From Mycocentrospora acerina (Eukaryota > Ascomycota > Dothideomycetes > Pleosporales), in the NCBI GenBank assembly GCA_022701365.1, contig JAKUHH010000013.1, positions 1 through 64,000 of the forward strand: a DNA stretch of 64,000 nt, read 5' to 3'. Both the position numbers and the translations under genes were made by a program. The notes below the pieces were generated by a model. The model had not been told where the DNA came from, searched no databases, and worked only from the letters and a program-made list of their open reading frames with translations. Positions 34,670 through 45,310 of the stretch are shown piece after piece; the first letter of the stretch is position 1, and every line of letters begins with the position of its first letter.

Positions 34670-36286
34670 TTAGAGCTTTGAGGCTTCTCTAGGTAAAGCT
34701 GGTTCTCTAATACGCGATTCGGTTATACGAAGCTGCTCTGGAAACCATTCCTTCATCTGAATAAGAGCATCCTCTGACAGCATTTTTTGATAAACAAGTA
34801 GCATAATTCCAAGTGCTTTTCCAGATAGCCATGTGTGAACCATTCCTTCTCCAGAGAATCCTACTGCTGCCCACTCCGCAGCAAATGGGTGCTTTTCTGA
34901 TGGTCTTTTGGTTAGACTCGAGGGTAACTTCCCCACCCAAGGAAAACCATCTGTAGAAAAGCCCATGATTCCGGTCCACATACTCTTGACACCTGATGAT
35001 TTTCCCCAGTTCTCTCGACCAAAAACATTTGGTAATGCACCACTAAGATGAATGTCGGCATGGAGATCTATGGCATCGTCGTCGGAAATTCCAATCTCTT
35101 CTATGCCATGCCCACTCATTGCTACCAGACCTCCGCCAAGCATCATTTCACTATCTGAACTTGAATTCTCAGTAGCGGACGGTAATTGGGTCAGGTAGTC
35201 GAAACCCTCCTTGTAATTGAAAAGCCACGAATGCTTCAAAGCTTGGTTCTTGAATGTACGCCCCGGCCCTTGAGCACTCATTTGACCACGGAGAGGAACG
35301 ACTCGTCCACGGAATCCTTGAACAAGATGACTAATGTACGCATTGGTACAATGAACTACTTGGCGAGCACGAAGGGTACCTCGATGCGTAACTACAGAGT
35401 AAGGGTACGAATCTTTGGTTGGGTCTTCTTCCTGTGTGAAAAGGATTTCTTTCACAGGTGTGTTTGTCTCGATGGTAAATGATAACGGAAAATCACGCCG
35501 AAGTTCTTCGAAAAGAGACGTAACAAGTCGGTACGGCCATACAGCACCAGCAGGACCCGTGATAACACCAACTGCGTGCTTGGAAAGTTGGAACTTCTGA
35601 AGTCATATCAGCTACAATCCACAAAGTAATGTAAGAGAAATCTAGGGCGCCTGACTAACCGTGGTTAAAGTTTCTCCTACATGAGAAGCATAATGCTCTG
35701 CCATATGAGGCAAATCGTTCTTGAAGGCATTCAAACTGTCCAATGCTTCATGAAAGCTCTCTTCGTCAAAGTATACAGACACGTATTGAACATGCCGGAA
35801 TTGACTGAATGAACGTAATTCAGGCCTGCTTGATAAAAGCGCTTCGATTTCCGATAAGTGCGCTAAACGAAATTCCGTAATCTTTTTTGCGTCGTCCAGT
35901 CCCAGTTCTTGTTTCAGCTCCATATATTCTAAAGCCGTTTCGAGAAGGTGGCCTCCATTTCGACCTGTAGCGCCACTGCAGATGTCTCGAGCCTCAAGTA
36001 CGACGATAGATGGAGCAACGACTCCCTGCTCTTTTACAGTTTGTAGTAATGTCCACGCTGTTGAAAGAGCTGTAATACCAGATCCGAGGATAACAATATC
36101 TGCATTATTGGGTAATGCTGTTGATTGAATTCGAGAGAGGACAGGGTGTGGTTCGCGAAGCCAAAATGATGGATTGCTCTCTTTCGTCACAGGCACACCA
36201 GGACTGCGATGCGTGCGATCAAGAGCGGCTTGTCGCGCCCCGTTCGACACACCATTTCTGGCGAGGATCTTTCTTATTAGAGGCAT
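34670..36286 (-). CDS. FAD-dependent oxidoreductase (DAO/glycine oxidase family)
   Basis: Two exons, 36286-35660 and 35596-34670, with a 63-bp intron give 517 aa. The dinucleotide-binding strand is DIVILGSGITALSTAW at 63-78. It has G-S-G-I-T-A, so the third glycine of the usual motif is Ala. The second FAD signature follows as LEARDICSGATGRNGGHL. The C-terminal part contains IMGFSTDGFPWVGKLP and GFSGEGMVHTWLSGKALG, the flavin-contacting end of the DAO fold. Such enzymes oxidise secondary amines or amino acids with release of peroxide, usually in peroxisome or cytosol. No C-terminal SKL is seen (it ends in SKL-like order but with residues EASKL). It opens a six-gene block and shares a divergent promoter with the esterase. 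Confidence 0.88.
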
Positions 36287-36855
36287 TACGTGTCTGGTTT
36301 TGAATCGCTCTCCTAAGAAACGTCTATGATGTGACTACAAAGAGAGCTGTAGTTGAGGCAGGTGAAGACACTGAGGAGTTTTAAGACTTACCGACTCAAC
36401 TGCCGCACAATCTGATATTGCCGAAAAGTTGTTGAAAGGGTAGAGTGTCATAGAGAGTAAATTACCCCGTCATACAACGTTCACGCCAATTCGTTGACTG
36501 TACAAAGGAACTGCCAATCAGCGCCTATCTGCCACCATCGCTGGATCTGTGCCGCGGCCAGAAGATTGGAATGGTTTCAATGTGTAACATTGTGTAGTTC
36601 AGCAACTCAAGTCAGCCCGAAGATCGGGTTGTGGGAGATGCAGTTGAATGAGGTTAGAGGCGCATATGACTGCTGAATTGGGGTTAGCAGAGCCGATGAC
36701 CCTTCAGACCAGTCTCGCGTACTGCTTGTAAGAGAAAGAATGCATAGAGATGCTGGATAAGGAATGTAAGCATGCATATAAATTCACCACTTTGATTAAT
36801 ATCATCCTTATCATTGCTGCTTTATTGAACGTAACATCAAACGACTCGCTACACA
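36287..36855. promoter_or_regulatory. Divergent promoter of FAD oxidoreductase and carboxylesterase
   Basis: This 569-bp region separates the two divergent starts. It contains CCG-N5-CGG at 36617-36627 inside the palindrome CCCGAAGATCGGG (36616-36628), a possible site for a Zn(II)2Cys6 dimer. A CCGCGG word lies near 36551. TATAAA at 36777-36782 is 74 bp before the esterase start. Binding by the local regulator is inferred. Confidence 0.4.
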
Positions 36856-38560
36856 ATGCCACCACAAACGCCTTCCGGCACCGCAGAGGTCGATATTCTC
36901 TCCTTTGGGAAGTTGAAGGGCCTTTTGTATCCGAGTGGTACGCGTCAATTTTGCGGCATACCGTATGCACGACTAAGCAAACGATGGACGCGATCAAGTC
37001 TTGCCACTTCCCTCGAGGGAGCTTATCATGATGGAACTCAACACGGGTAAGAACCTCGAATAATCGCTCTTACAGCTTTAGCAAGTTTGACTAAGGTGGC
37101 TGAATAGGCCAATATGTCCTCCCCCGACTGAATTTAGCGGAGGATCAGATCCAATGGTTCCAGTTCCTTGGTTTTCTCACTTCAAAACTCCAGTCGAAGA
37201 TGACTTAAATTGTTTGAACCTGAATATTGTCCTTCCGCCGGGAAAACACGATAAACCACTTCCGGTCATGGTCTGGATTCATGGAGGATCTTTCTTATTC
37301 GGATCCTCCACAGTTCCGACATACGACATGGTCAATCTTGTGACGTATTCTGAAACGATTGGACAGCCGGTTATCGGTGTTAGTATCAACTACCGTGTTG
37401 GTATCTTTGGATTTCTTGCTTCCGAGTCGATCAGGGATGATCTGGCTCATGATGGGCTCTCCGGTGCGGGGAATTTCGGTCTCACAGATCAGCAGACTGC
37501 ATTGAAGTGGGTACAGCAATACATCACTGCAGTAGGCGGTGACCCTCATAACATTACCATTTTTGGAGAATCAGCTGGTGGTATGTCTGTCGCTCATCAG
37601 GTATGGGCTGCAAATCCGGCAAAATTCGAGCGTGCAATCAGCATGTCTGGTACATTAAACACTATTCCTGTCTGGCCACTGGAACAGCACGAGCGCCGTT
37701 ATCAAGCACTCCTTTCTCATTGCAAGATTTCGGCTAGCTCATCATCGAAGATTTCTTTGGAAAGCCTCAGGCTTGTTCCTCAGAAAGAAATTGCAGCTGC
37801 CACTTGCGCTATTGAGGGGTCCTTTTTCATAACGGCAAACCCTTGCGACGACGGATGGTTTCACTCTCATTCCCCGTCAGTAAGCGCAATACCGTCACCA
37901 CCAGGTTGGTTGCAATCGTATATGATTGGTGACGTCAAGGATGAAGGCATGATATTCCGCGGAAGTCTAGATGATCAAAGCTATGCATCCATATCCTCTC
38001 ACTTCTCGAGATTCATGACTAGCGATCAAGCCCTGGAAATTTTGAGTCTTTACAATATCAATCCCGACCTGCCACATGATCAATTGGAGAAGATTTTCGA
38101 AGAAATGGCCGGCGATGGAATATTCAGAATCCAAACACAGTTACACGCGCAAGCATCTCAAGTCAAGCAGACGTTCACATACCACGTGGACCAGGTTTCT
38201 ACGCTAGATAATCCCCTCAAGGGTCTCGCGTACCATGCCATTGAGCTCCTCTACATATTTATGAACATGGAAGAAGACATGTCGCTCGCGCAGAAAGAGC
38301 TTTCACACGCCATGGCAGCAGATTACATCACGTTTGCGCATGGTAATTCTCCTTGGGAAGAAGCTAGCAAGGGTAAAACGATGGTGTACGGACCTGATAG
38401 TGCGCGATGTGTAAAAACAGAAGGAGAAGACGAAGCCGTTAGAAAGTGCGCCCGTATGGAGAAAATCCGGGGTATGGGTCTACTTTCCCAATGGGTCGAG
38501 GCCTTGGACTACATTGTGAATAAACGATGGTTGCTTGGTTGCGCCGCTAGTGAGAAATAG
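36856..38560 (+). CDS. Type-B carboxylesterase/lipase-like alpha/beta hydrolase
   Basis: Exons 36856-37046 and 37108-38560 with a 61-bp intron give 547 aa. The family blocks are EDDLNCLNLNI, the oxyanion-hole stretch VWIHGGSFLFG, GNFGLTDQQTALKWVQ and the nucleophile elbow GESAGG with Ser-219. The acid residue is likely in YMIGDVKDEG and the base His in GLAYHAIELLYIF. There is no signal peptide, so it should act inside the cell. Enzymes of this fold hydrolyse esters or amides of small molecules. It is followed 161 bp later on the same strand by the DUF3237 gene and is divergent from the FAD oxidoreductase, which suggests joint regulation. Confidence 0.92.
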
Positions 38561-38721
38561 GAAAGAGCATGCGACATGGGAGACGGGCCGGGACGGGACA
38601 ATCTAGCAGATAATGAGACACTAGCTTAGTGTATTGAAATGTGCATACCTTAAATACTTTAAATGCTATCAGTTGTACTCCTAATCAATATCTTTTGCTT
38701 GGAACCTACGAATCGAAAACC

Positions 38722-39346
38722 ATGTCAGCCAATCTTTCACCAGGCAACAGCCTGACGCCCCAAGCGCCGCCGATGAGACTGCCGCATCTGGAGCATGAAT
38801 ATCGCTTGATAGCGGAAATGGGCGATGAATACGAAATCCCAAAGATCCATGGCACTGGCTTATCTCGTTCAGTAAGCATGATAGCTGGTGGCACGATTGA
38901 AGGTCCCCGCATCAAGGGGAAGGTCCTTCCGAATAGCGGTGCGGATTGGGCAACCAGAGTTCACTCCGAGAAGGTAAATATAGTTTTATCATACTCATAA
39001 TGTGCGAATGCTGATGATTGTAATCTAGATATTTTTTAAACTAGATGCTCGCTACACTGTTCTCACTGATGATGGACATCACATCTTGATCAACGCAAAG
39101 GGTGTATTCGGCTTAGGGCCTGGAGTCCCTGATCCGGGCAAGGAGGAACCAACTTGCACTCAGGATGAGGTGGAATATTTCTCGCATTTGACTTATGAGG
39201 CCCCCGGAGATAGTCCGTACAACTGGCTCAATAGTGTTGTTGCCGTGGGGGTCATGATAATGTGGGAGAATAAGGTAGTTATTGATTCGTACCGGCTTAC
39301 CAATTTCCCTGGGAAGGATGCTGAAGGCGTGTATGTCGGAAGATAG
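38722..39346 (+). CDS. DUF3237 domain protein
   Basis: Exons 38722-38973 and 39029-39346 with a 55-bp intron (TAATCTAG acceptor) give 189 aa. Upstream in-frame codons lack an ATG, which fixes the start at 38722. The small beta-barrel-like family pattern is present: LEHEYRLIAEMG, the glycine-rich turn IAGGTIEGPRIKGKVLP, YTVLTDDGHHILINAKG after the junction, and YNWLNSVVAVGVM near the end. DUF3237 proteins have no settled function. In fungi they often sit beside hydrolases and oxidoreductases. Here it lies between the esterase (same strand) and the convergent MFS gene. Confidence 0.85.
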
Positions 39347-39605
39347 AGATCAAATAACTTAAAGATGGAAAAATAAAGAAACGATGGATAACAGATGCAT
39401 TTGCTCCATTTCATCGAGTTTCGACAATATGCATGACCAGAAATATGACGTTTGTCACCCATTTCTTATGTGTAGGTCACAAAGTAAAACTTTGCTTCTA
39501 TTACGGTAATTTCCCATCATATACAATTTACGAAAGCGTGCAATTCATCAACTAGCTATATCCTTGAATTCATTATATACCATCTCTTGCATCAATTCAT
39601 GAATG

Positions 39606-41517
39606 TCAGTTTCGGGTGGGCGCAAGACTACCTTGTTTCTCCAACAGACTGTAGTATCTTGGACCAAATGCAGCTCGCATGCGCTTCCCCCAAATAATAA
39701 ATGGAACGAAGGTCATACTGATTGCCAAGGAGACAAAGCCAAGAATCAGGAACACATTTGTCAAGCCCATGTTGTTAAGCCAAGGGATAATAACAAACGG
39801 AAGAGGAATACCAATGGCATTTCGGACGAATGTGACAGCGACAAAAGCCTCGGCAGTGAACTTTGCCATTATTAGTAAGTTGCAGGTTTGCTGAAACGAC
39901 TTAATGTCGAAGTGGGATATACATACTGGTCGATACGCATCTATGACTAGTGTTAACGCAGCGTCACCTCCAGCTCCGAGACCAAATCCAAAGAAGGCAG
40001 CACCGATGCTGGGGTAAATCCAATGCATACCCTAAGGCGAATGATGATTAGTCTCATAGAACAGCTGATATCTCAATCAATGATGTGACGTTCACCTTAT
40101 CAGTCGTGATCCCAAACATGATCTGGCCTCCAGCCATGAGGAGAGCTGGTGGAAGCAAGAGGTAGAGTCTCATCTCAGGCTCGTAATAGCCCTTGTTTCT
40201 TTTCGCCAGCCATTTGACGGACAGATCGCTCAGAACCCCCGTATAGAAGCTGCCGATCAAATTCCCTATAAAGGGACCAAGATTCATATAGCCGATTCCT
40301 GCTGTAGAAAAGTTGTATGGTGGATCATAGAACACAACAGAAATGATGGTGGCTTGAACCATGAGGCAGGAAACCCCTAAAGCGTACTGAATTGCGGCGA
40401 AAAGAACGTGGGGGAAGGCGATGATGTACATGGGGAAGTAAGTCAGTTTCCAGAGAGACTCTGACGAGGGCGTGATCCATCGAAGGCGTTGTCGGTATGA
40501 CTTGAGAGGAACGGCCGGTGTGGGAGCGCTGATTGTGTGGGCAAGTCCTAACGCCTCGGGGTCTTTCTTTGTATCGATATCGATGTTTACTTTTCCAGGA
40601 ACATCATCCGATACGGAGGATGGATGACTAACTCTCCCCTGAATGGTGGGCAGGTATTTCGTCTCTTCGTATCCAAATAAAAAGATCACGAAGAGAATGG
40701 TCAAGGAGATGGCCAACGCCTTGTAAGAAGCTCGCCAGCCTTGCCCGTTTGCCTGCAAACCTGCTAACATGGGAGTCAAGAAGCTTCCACTCATGACAGC
40801 CGTGAGATACACCGCATTCATTGTACCTCTCTGATGAATGAAGAACATGTCTGAGACGGTGACCTGTACGATGGCTTCGTTTGTCGCTCCTGCCAATCCA
40901 TACAAGAGATTTGTGACAAAGAGCTCTCCTAGTGTTTGCTGGTACGCGGACCACCATGACACAACAGCCATGACTAGAGTCGACAGCACGTACGTGGAGC
41001 GGCGCCCGAACTTCTTCGTAAAGGGCAGAAAAAAGATGCAACCGACAGCAAGCCCCGCGGCATTTGCTGATTGTGCGTTGTTGAGCTTCTGAAAGCTGAG
41101 CTCCATATCGTCGGACATTTGCTGCCAAAAGATAGGCTGAATTGATAACCTAGTACCCATTAGTGAAGCTCGTACGACATGAAGGCAACAGTTTTTCTGT
41201 GGAGGTTACTTACGCTGTGAAAACCGCTATAGTTTGAGCCGACACAAGCGTGTAGTTGAGAGTCTTGCGCCAAGCAGACCAATTCTAGAATCACCATTTA
41301 GCTGTGTATGGAATCTGCCCATTCGATGTTCACGTACAAGGGGGTCGTTGGCATCATCAGAAGGAGTGGGAGAGAGCACAAGTGTTTCGGAATCGTTTTC
41401 ATCTTTGAATTCGCGTTAGCTGCCAAACTATCATAGTTGCGTTGCTTCAACCGACGCACACTGGACAAGAAGAACATCTCCGGGGGGGCGAGACACGAGG
41501 GTTTCCTCAGTTGCCAT
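39606..41517 (-). CDS. MFS transporter (DHA1-like)
   Basis: Six exons on the minus strand (41517-41460, 41402-41338, 41284-41214, 41149-40096, 40031-39927, 39860-39606) give 535 aa. Introns are 57, 53, 64, 64 and 66 bp. The 66-bp intron has no stop and keeps the frame, so it is easily missed. Joining restores SETLVLSPTPSDDANDPL-NWSAWRKTLNYTLVSAQT and DAYRP-FTAEAFVAV, which are typical of fungal DHA1-like carriers. A membrane core with FGRRSTYVLSTLVM, the usual loop-2 basic motif, a central hydrophilic loop and a basic end (WGKRMRAAFGPRYY) follow. It should move a small organic molecule by proton antiport. The first donor (GTGCGT) is the least certain. Confidence 0.88.
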
Positions 41518-41903
41518 GGTGGAAAATACCCCAGACTCAGGGGATGGCTTAAACTAAATTAGATGCGGGTGGATTAAATATGTAGTTCGGTGTCAGCCGC
41601 AAAGCGCTGGAGGGGTCGATACACATATCGATTTGACATAGCGTATGCGCCATCTTCACGTATCTAGTCACGATCGCGTGGGTCTAAGGGGTGTGTGCAT
41701 CGTGCGGGCGTTTTAGTTTCGGCCAAATTGAGATGGGCAGCTGTATGCGCCGGCGCAAACACTTTCCTAAAGCGTCCTAGGCCAAGAAACGTCGAAGACG
41801 AGGCCATCATGATGCCGCGTGCAAGGGTCCCTTTGTTGTAAGAATTGAAGTATAAATACAAGACTTGATCAAAATACTTTGTCGCATTGGTAGCTGCTGG
41901 AAA
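41518..41903. promoter_or_regulatory. Divergent promoter of MFS transporter and GNAT gene
   Basis: The 386-bp gap holds CGG-N6-CCG at 41588-41599 (CGGTGTCAGCCG), the spacing known for the UaY/Ppr1 class of Zn(II)2Cys6 regulators. It also holds a perfect 12-bp palindrome TGCGCCGGCGCA at 41746-41757. TATAAATA at 41851-41858 lies about 50 bp before the GNAT start. These make it the most regulator-site-like region of the window. Which protein binds is not known. Confidence 0.5.
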
Positions 41904-42754
41904 ATGGGGTTCTTCAAGGTCCGCGCAAGTAAGTCTTTGAATTTGTACTAGAATCTAGGCGGAAACTGAGCGGTGGTTTAGCGGACAAGCGATCTGTTGA
42001 GGCAGCCGCGACCACAATTTCTCTAGCGTATTAATCTCCAATCCATGAACAAATTCAACTGCTGATGTTTTACAAGATTTTCTGAAGATCCTCTCATAAA
42101 ATGGCTACGGCCGGGCGCAACGCCGTGGGCCCATCTGGAACAGCAGACTAGATCCTGGCAGCACCGGAGAGTGCAGAGAGCGTGCGTGGAAAATTTTGTT
42201 TTCGCCATGAGCCAAACACTGGACAATGCCGATTCCAGGGATAGCGAAACAGCTACATTTCCTGTGGTTGGGATTCTCTGCCCTCCAACGAGCTGGCAAC
42301 GCTCCCTGAAATCTATTCCCTCCCAACTCCGACTCTCCATACTCGATACTCTTTGGCCTGTTGCAGACAGTGCTGACATGCAGGTCTGTTGTATTTCCAT
42401 ACTCCTGAGCGTTGACTCACATCGCAACAGCGCTGCCATATCATGTATACAAATTATGACAACCAAAAGCGATTGCTTCGGGCCGTTACAAGTCTCCCAG
42501 CTTGGTACATTGAAGTAATTGCTGTTGATCCATCTCACCAGGGGATGAAACTAGGCTCCAAGATGTTGCAGCAGCTCATAGCAGAATGTCCGTCAGAAGC
42601 ACTAATTTTCCTTGAATGCACAGATCAGACAAACGTTGGATTCTACGAGAAGTTTGGGTTTCGCGTTTTCAGCCAAACCACTTTGAAAGATAGTGTTGAG
42701 GATGCAGTAGTTGGAGTGGACCTGTGGCTGATGGTCAAAATGCAATCGAAATGA
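41904..42754 (+). CDS. GNAT family N-acetyltransferase
   Basis: Four exons (41904-41928, 41982-42027, 42077-42383, 42431-42754) with introns of 53, 49 and 47 bp give 233 aa. The tiny first exon encodes MGFFKVRA. Splicing then restores the usual fungal pattern SVEAAATTISLAFSEDPLI and KWLRPGATPW. The acetyl-CoA core follows: WYIEVIAVDPSHQGMKLGSK, then ALIFLECTDQTNVGFYEKFG. In motif A the sequence is Q-G-M-K-L-G, where a Gly normally sits at the Lys. It probably acetylates an amine on a small molecule, and could detoxify or modify the cluster substrate. It ends 28 bp from the convergent C6 regulator. Confidence 0.85.
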
Positions 42755-42782
42755 ATCCTAATGATTGTTAAAATGTCTTCAG

Positions 42783-44253
42783 CTAGAACAGGGCGATTTC
42801 CATGCGTCTTTGCCTCACGGCTGCATCGATATCAAATGACATGTCGCCTTGCTGCTGAGCTTCTGCAACAACTTCTAACAAGACTTGTACATTCTTGCTC
42901 CGCTCTGGAGCGAGAATGTTGTCTCGGTACCGGTCAACGGCAACCTTCCAATTCGGATAACTGTTCAGTATATCAAACTCCATGCTGGCGACAAACCACG
43001 GATACAAGGTGCCGCTAGCAACAAGCAGGTGTGAGTTCTCTTGTTGCTCTAGACCAAGTCTAAGCGCTTCAAGGGAGCTCAATAACCGAAATAAGAGTTG
43101 TGTCGAAGTTGGCAACATCACGCCCATCGGCGGACCACGGGCATCTGCCATCGATTTATTCCACCGGCGGCGATGATCCAGCATAGCAGCAAATCGCCAA
43201 GCGTCCCAAAAATGACACTGCATGAAATCTCCGATATCGCCACCCCAGACCCACAGCTGCATCTCGGCCGTCGCTTCCCCAATTCGGCAACTTATATCCA
43301 GGAGAGTGCGAGGTAATCCAGAGACAGGCTCGATGCCGTGAAAGTCGCAGTCTGTCCACATGTTTTGAATCTTGCGAAGTCGTTTCCAGAAGCCTAGAGA
43401 CGCAGTGTTTCTCCCAAGAACCATGTTGGGCAAGTCCATCACACCAATGACTTCCAGGCAGTGACGGGTGAATATGTCAGATTCAATCCGAAGATTTTGC
43501 AAGTCGCCGTGCAAGTTGTAGAAATCTGCCATGCACAACAAGTGGTTTGTCCATCGAATGCCTTGTGAGAGCTAGGCATTGTCAGCAATTCTTGCCAACG
43601 GACAAAATTTCAAGGAAGATCGTACGGAAAGAGTACATATAAGTAGGCCAGCCCCAAGAGTTGGTCCCCTAATGACACCGTCGGACCCTAGAAGCTCGAC
43701 CTGAAACATCTGCAGTGCGCGCTCAAACTGCTGGTGGAACTCAAGTGACATTCCAACTTCTATCAGTATTTGGATATTGGCACAGGCTACCAGTAATGCT
43801 AATGAATGCTGTGCCGCTTCTGCCATGGCTGGTTTGATCCATTCGTATGTGGTAGTGCTGTAGAGGGTATGAATGCCAGATGTGACAACTTTGCTTTCAT
43901 TAGCTGGATTATGTGGATAGAGGACCCCTGGACGTAAACACACATCTGTCGAAAGCCTCTAATTCGATATTGTCATCTTTAGCTGCAATAGGGTGCGTCT
44001 CCAAGTCGTTCGCAGCAATATGTATGTCCACCGTCTTTTCCTCACTCTCAGGAGAGTCGTTTCCCATTGGAACCATAGTGTTGGCTGAGGAGATTGCTGG
44101 CGCATTGCGATGATTCCATCGAAGGTTTACTTTGTAGCCACCACATGCGATTCCTCTGGCCTGGCAGGCGCGACAACTCGGTCGCGTCTCATCACACTTT
44201 CTCTTTCGTTTCTTACAGGTATGACACCCTTGGCGAGATCGCTGAAAAGACAT
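42783..44253 (-). CDS. Zn(II)2Cys6 transcription factor, candidate cluster regulator
   Basis: Three exons (44253-43944, 43903-43626, 43571-42783) with introns of 40 and 54 bp give 458 aa. The zinc cluster GCHTCKKRKRKCDETRPSCR places Cys at 10, 13, 20, 27, 30 and 37, and GGYKVNLRW follows, as in the fungal_trans_2 type. The body after about residue 110 is alpha-helical, with blocks such as GAGLLICTLSLSQGIRW across the second junction. The first intron is short and has an alternative donor (GTTTAC at 43939), so the exact residues around 104 are uncertain. Sitting at the end of the six-gene block it is the natural candidate regulator. Confidence 0.82.
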
Positions 44254-45310
44254 TGTAGCATGGCATCAAGTGTGAAAAGTGTTTTAAGGGGCCAGCAAGG
44301 GCGCTGTAGGCACGACTGTCTAAAAGCGGGGTCATCCATGTTATCGGTAAAAGGCTGCGGTTAGGGAGCGATCCTTATCTCATTAGCACCGGAAACAAAA
44401 AGTCAGGCGTGCCATCGCCAAGGTTCTTGCCGAGGTCACATGTTGGCGCTGAAGTCCTTCCAAAAACGACGCGTCACTTTCGCGTTAGGTTCTGGATGTT
44501 TGGGTTCGGCGCATGAATAAATTTTGCCATCACGCGTCACTACAAAGTGGGTTTTGCAGAACGAGCTGAGATGGGGAAAGAAGAGGGTAGGATTGGACTA
44601 GAGTAGTGGAGAATCACGACTATCTTGTTGCGGGCCCACCACCTTTGAGTTACTATAGAAGATGGTGCACGCTGAGTCTGCGGCTAATCCCGCAGCTGAT
44701 CAGTGTGTGGCGCCTCCATAGCGACCACTGCGAGCATAATTCGCCCGATTTGCCCCAGAGCGATAAAACAGCAGCGTCAGAATATGCTTATCTAAAATCG
44801 CAGACTGTAGACGTCATCACTGCCGTAAATGCTAATTGAGTCGCTGCTGTAGAAACCTCGAATCACAAGTATAGCTAGTTAGAATGACCCACTGTAGGGA
44901 CATTGGGGAACATCACTCGCCATAATACCACACTTACCAAACTATGATCACGCAATATTCCCATCTACAACATAATTAGTTAGGTACCATGCAACTCAAT
45001 CTGTTCGCAGTGGTGGCTATAAAAGCGCCACCAGCTGATTGGTTACGGTGTTTAGCCTTACACTAACCATCGCACACAAGCAATTCTGTAATCTGCATGA
45101 GACAGGTAGTACGCTCAATGACACTTTACCCTGCTTCCTCTCTTTTGCTTATGTACTCATTATATTCACAAATCTCATCCTCTTCCTTCTTGCCTTTCTG
45201 CAACCTCAATCCCCATTGTCATGTTTCGCTATGCATTCCTTGGCAAAGTCCATATTCCGTGTAACTCTCAAGACCAAACTCACAGTGACCTGGCAAACAT
45301 ATCACCCCAA
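44254..45310. other. Intergenic region upstream of the C6 regulator
   Basis: No gene is supported. At 45011-45033 a 7-bp-arm hairpin (TGGTGGC / GCCACCA) has a TATAAAAGC loop, so it could be the core promoter of a small transcript. The plus-strand frame after it lacks a plausible start and is not called. Confidence 0.4.
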
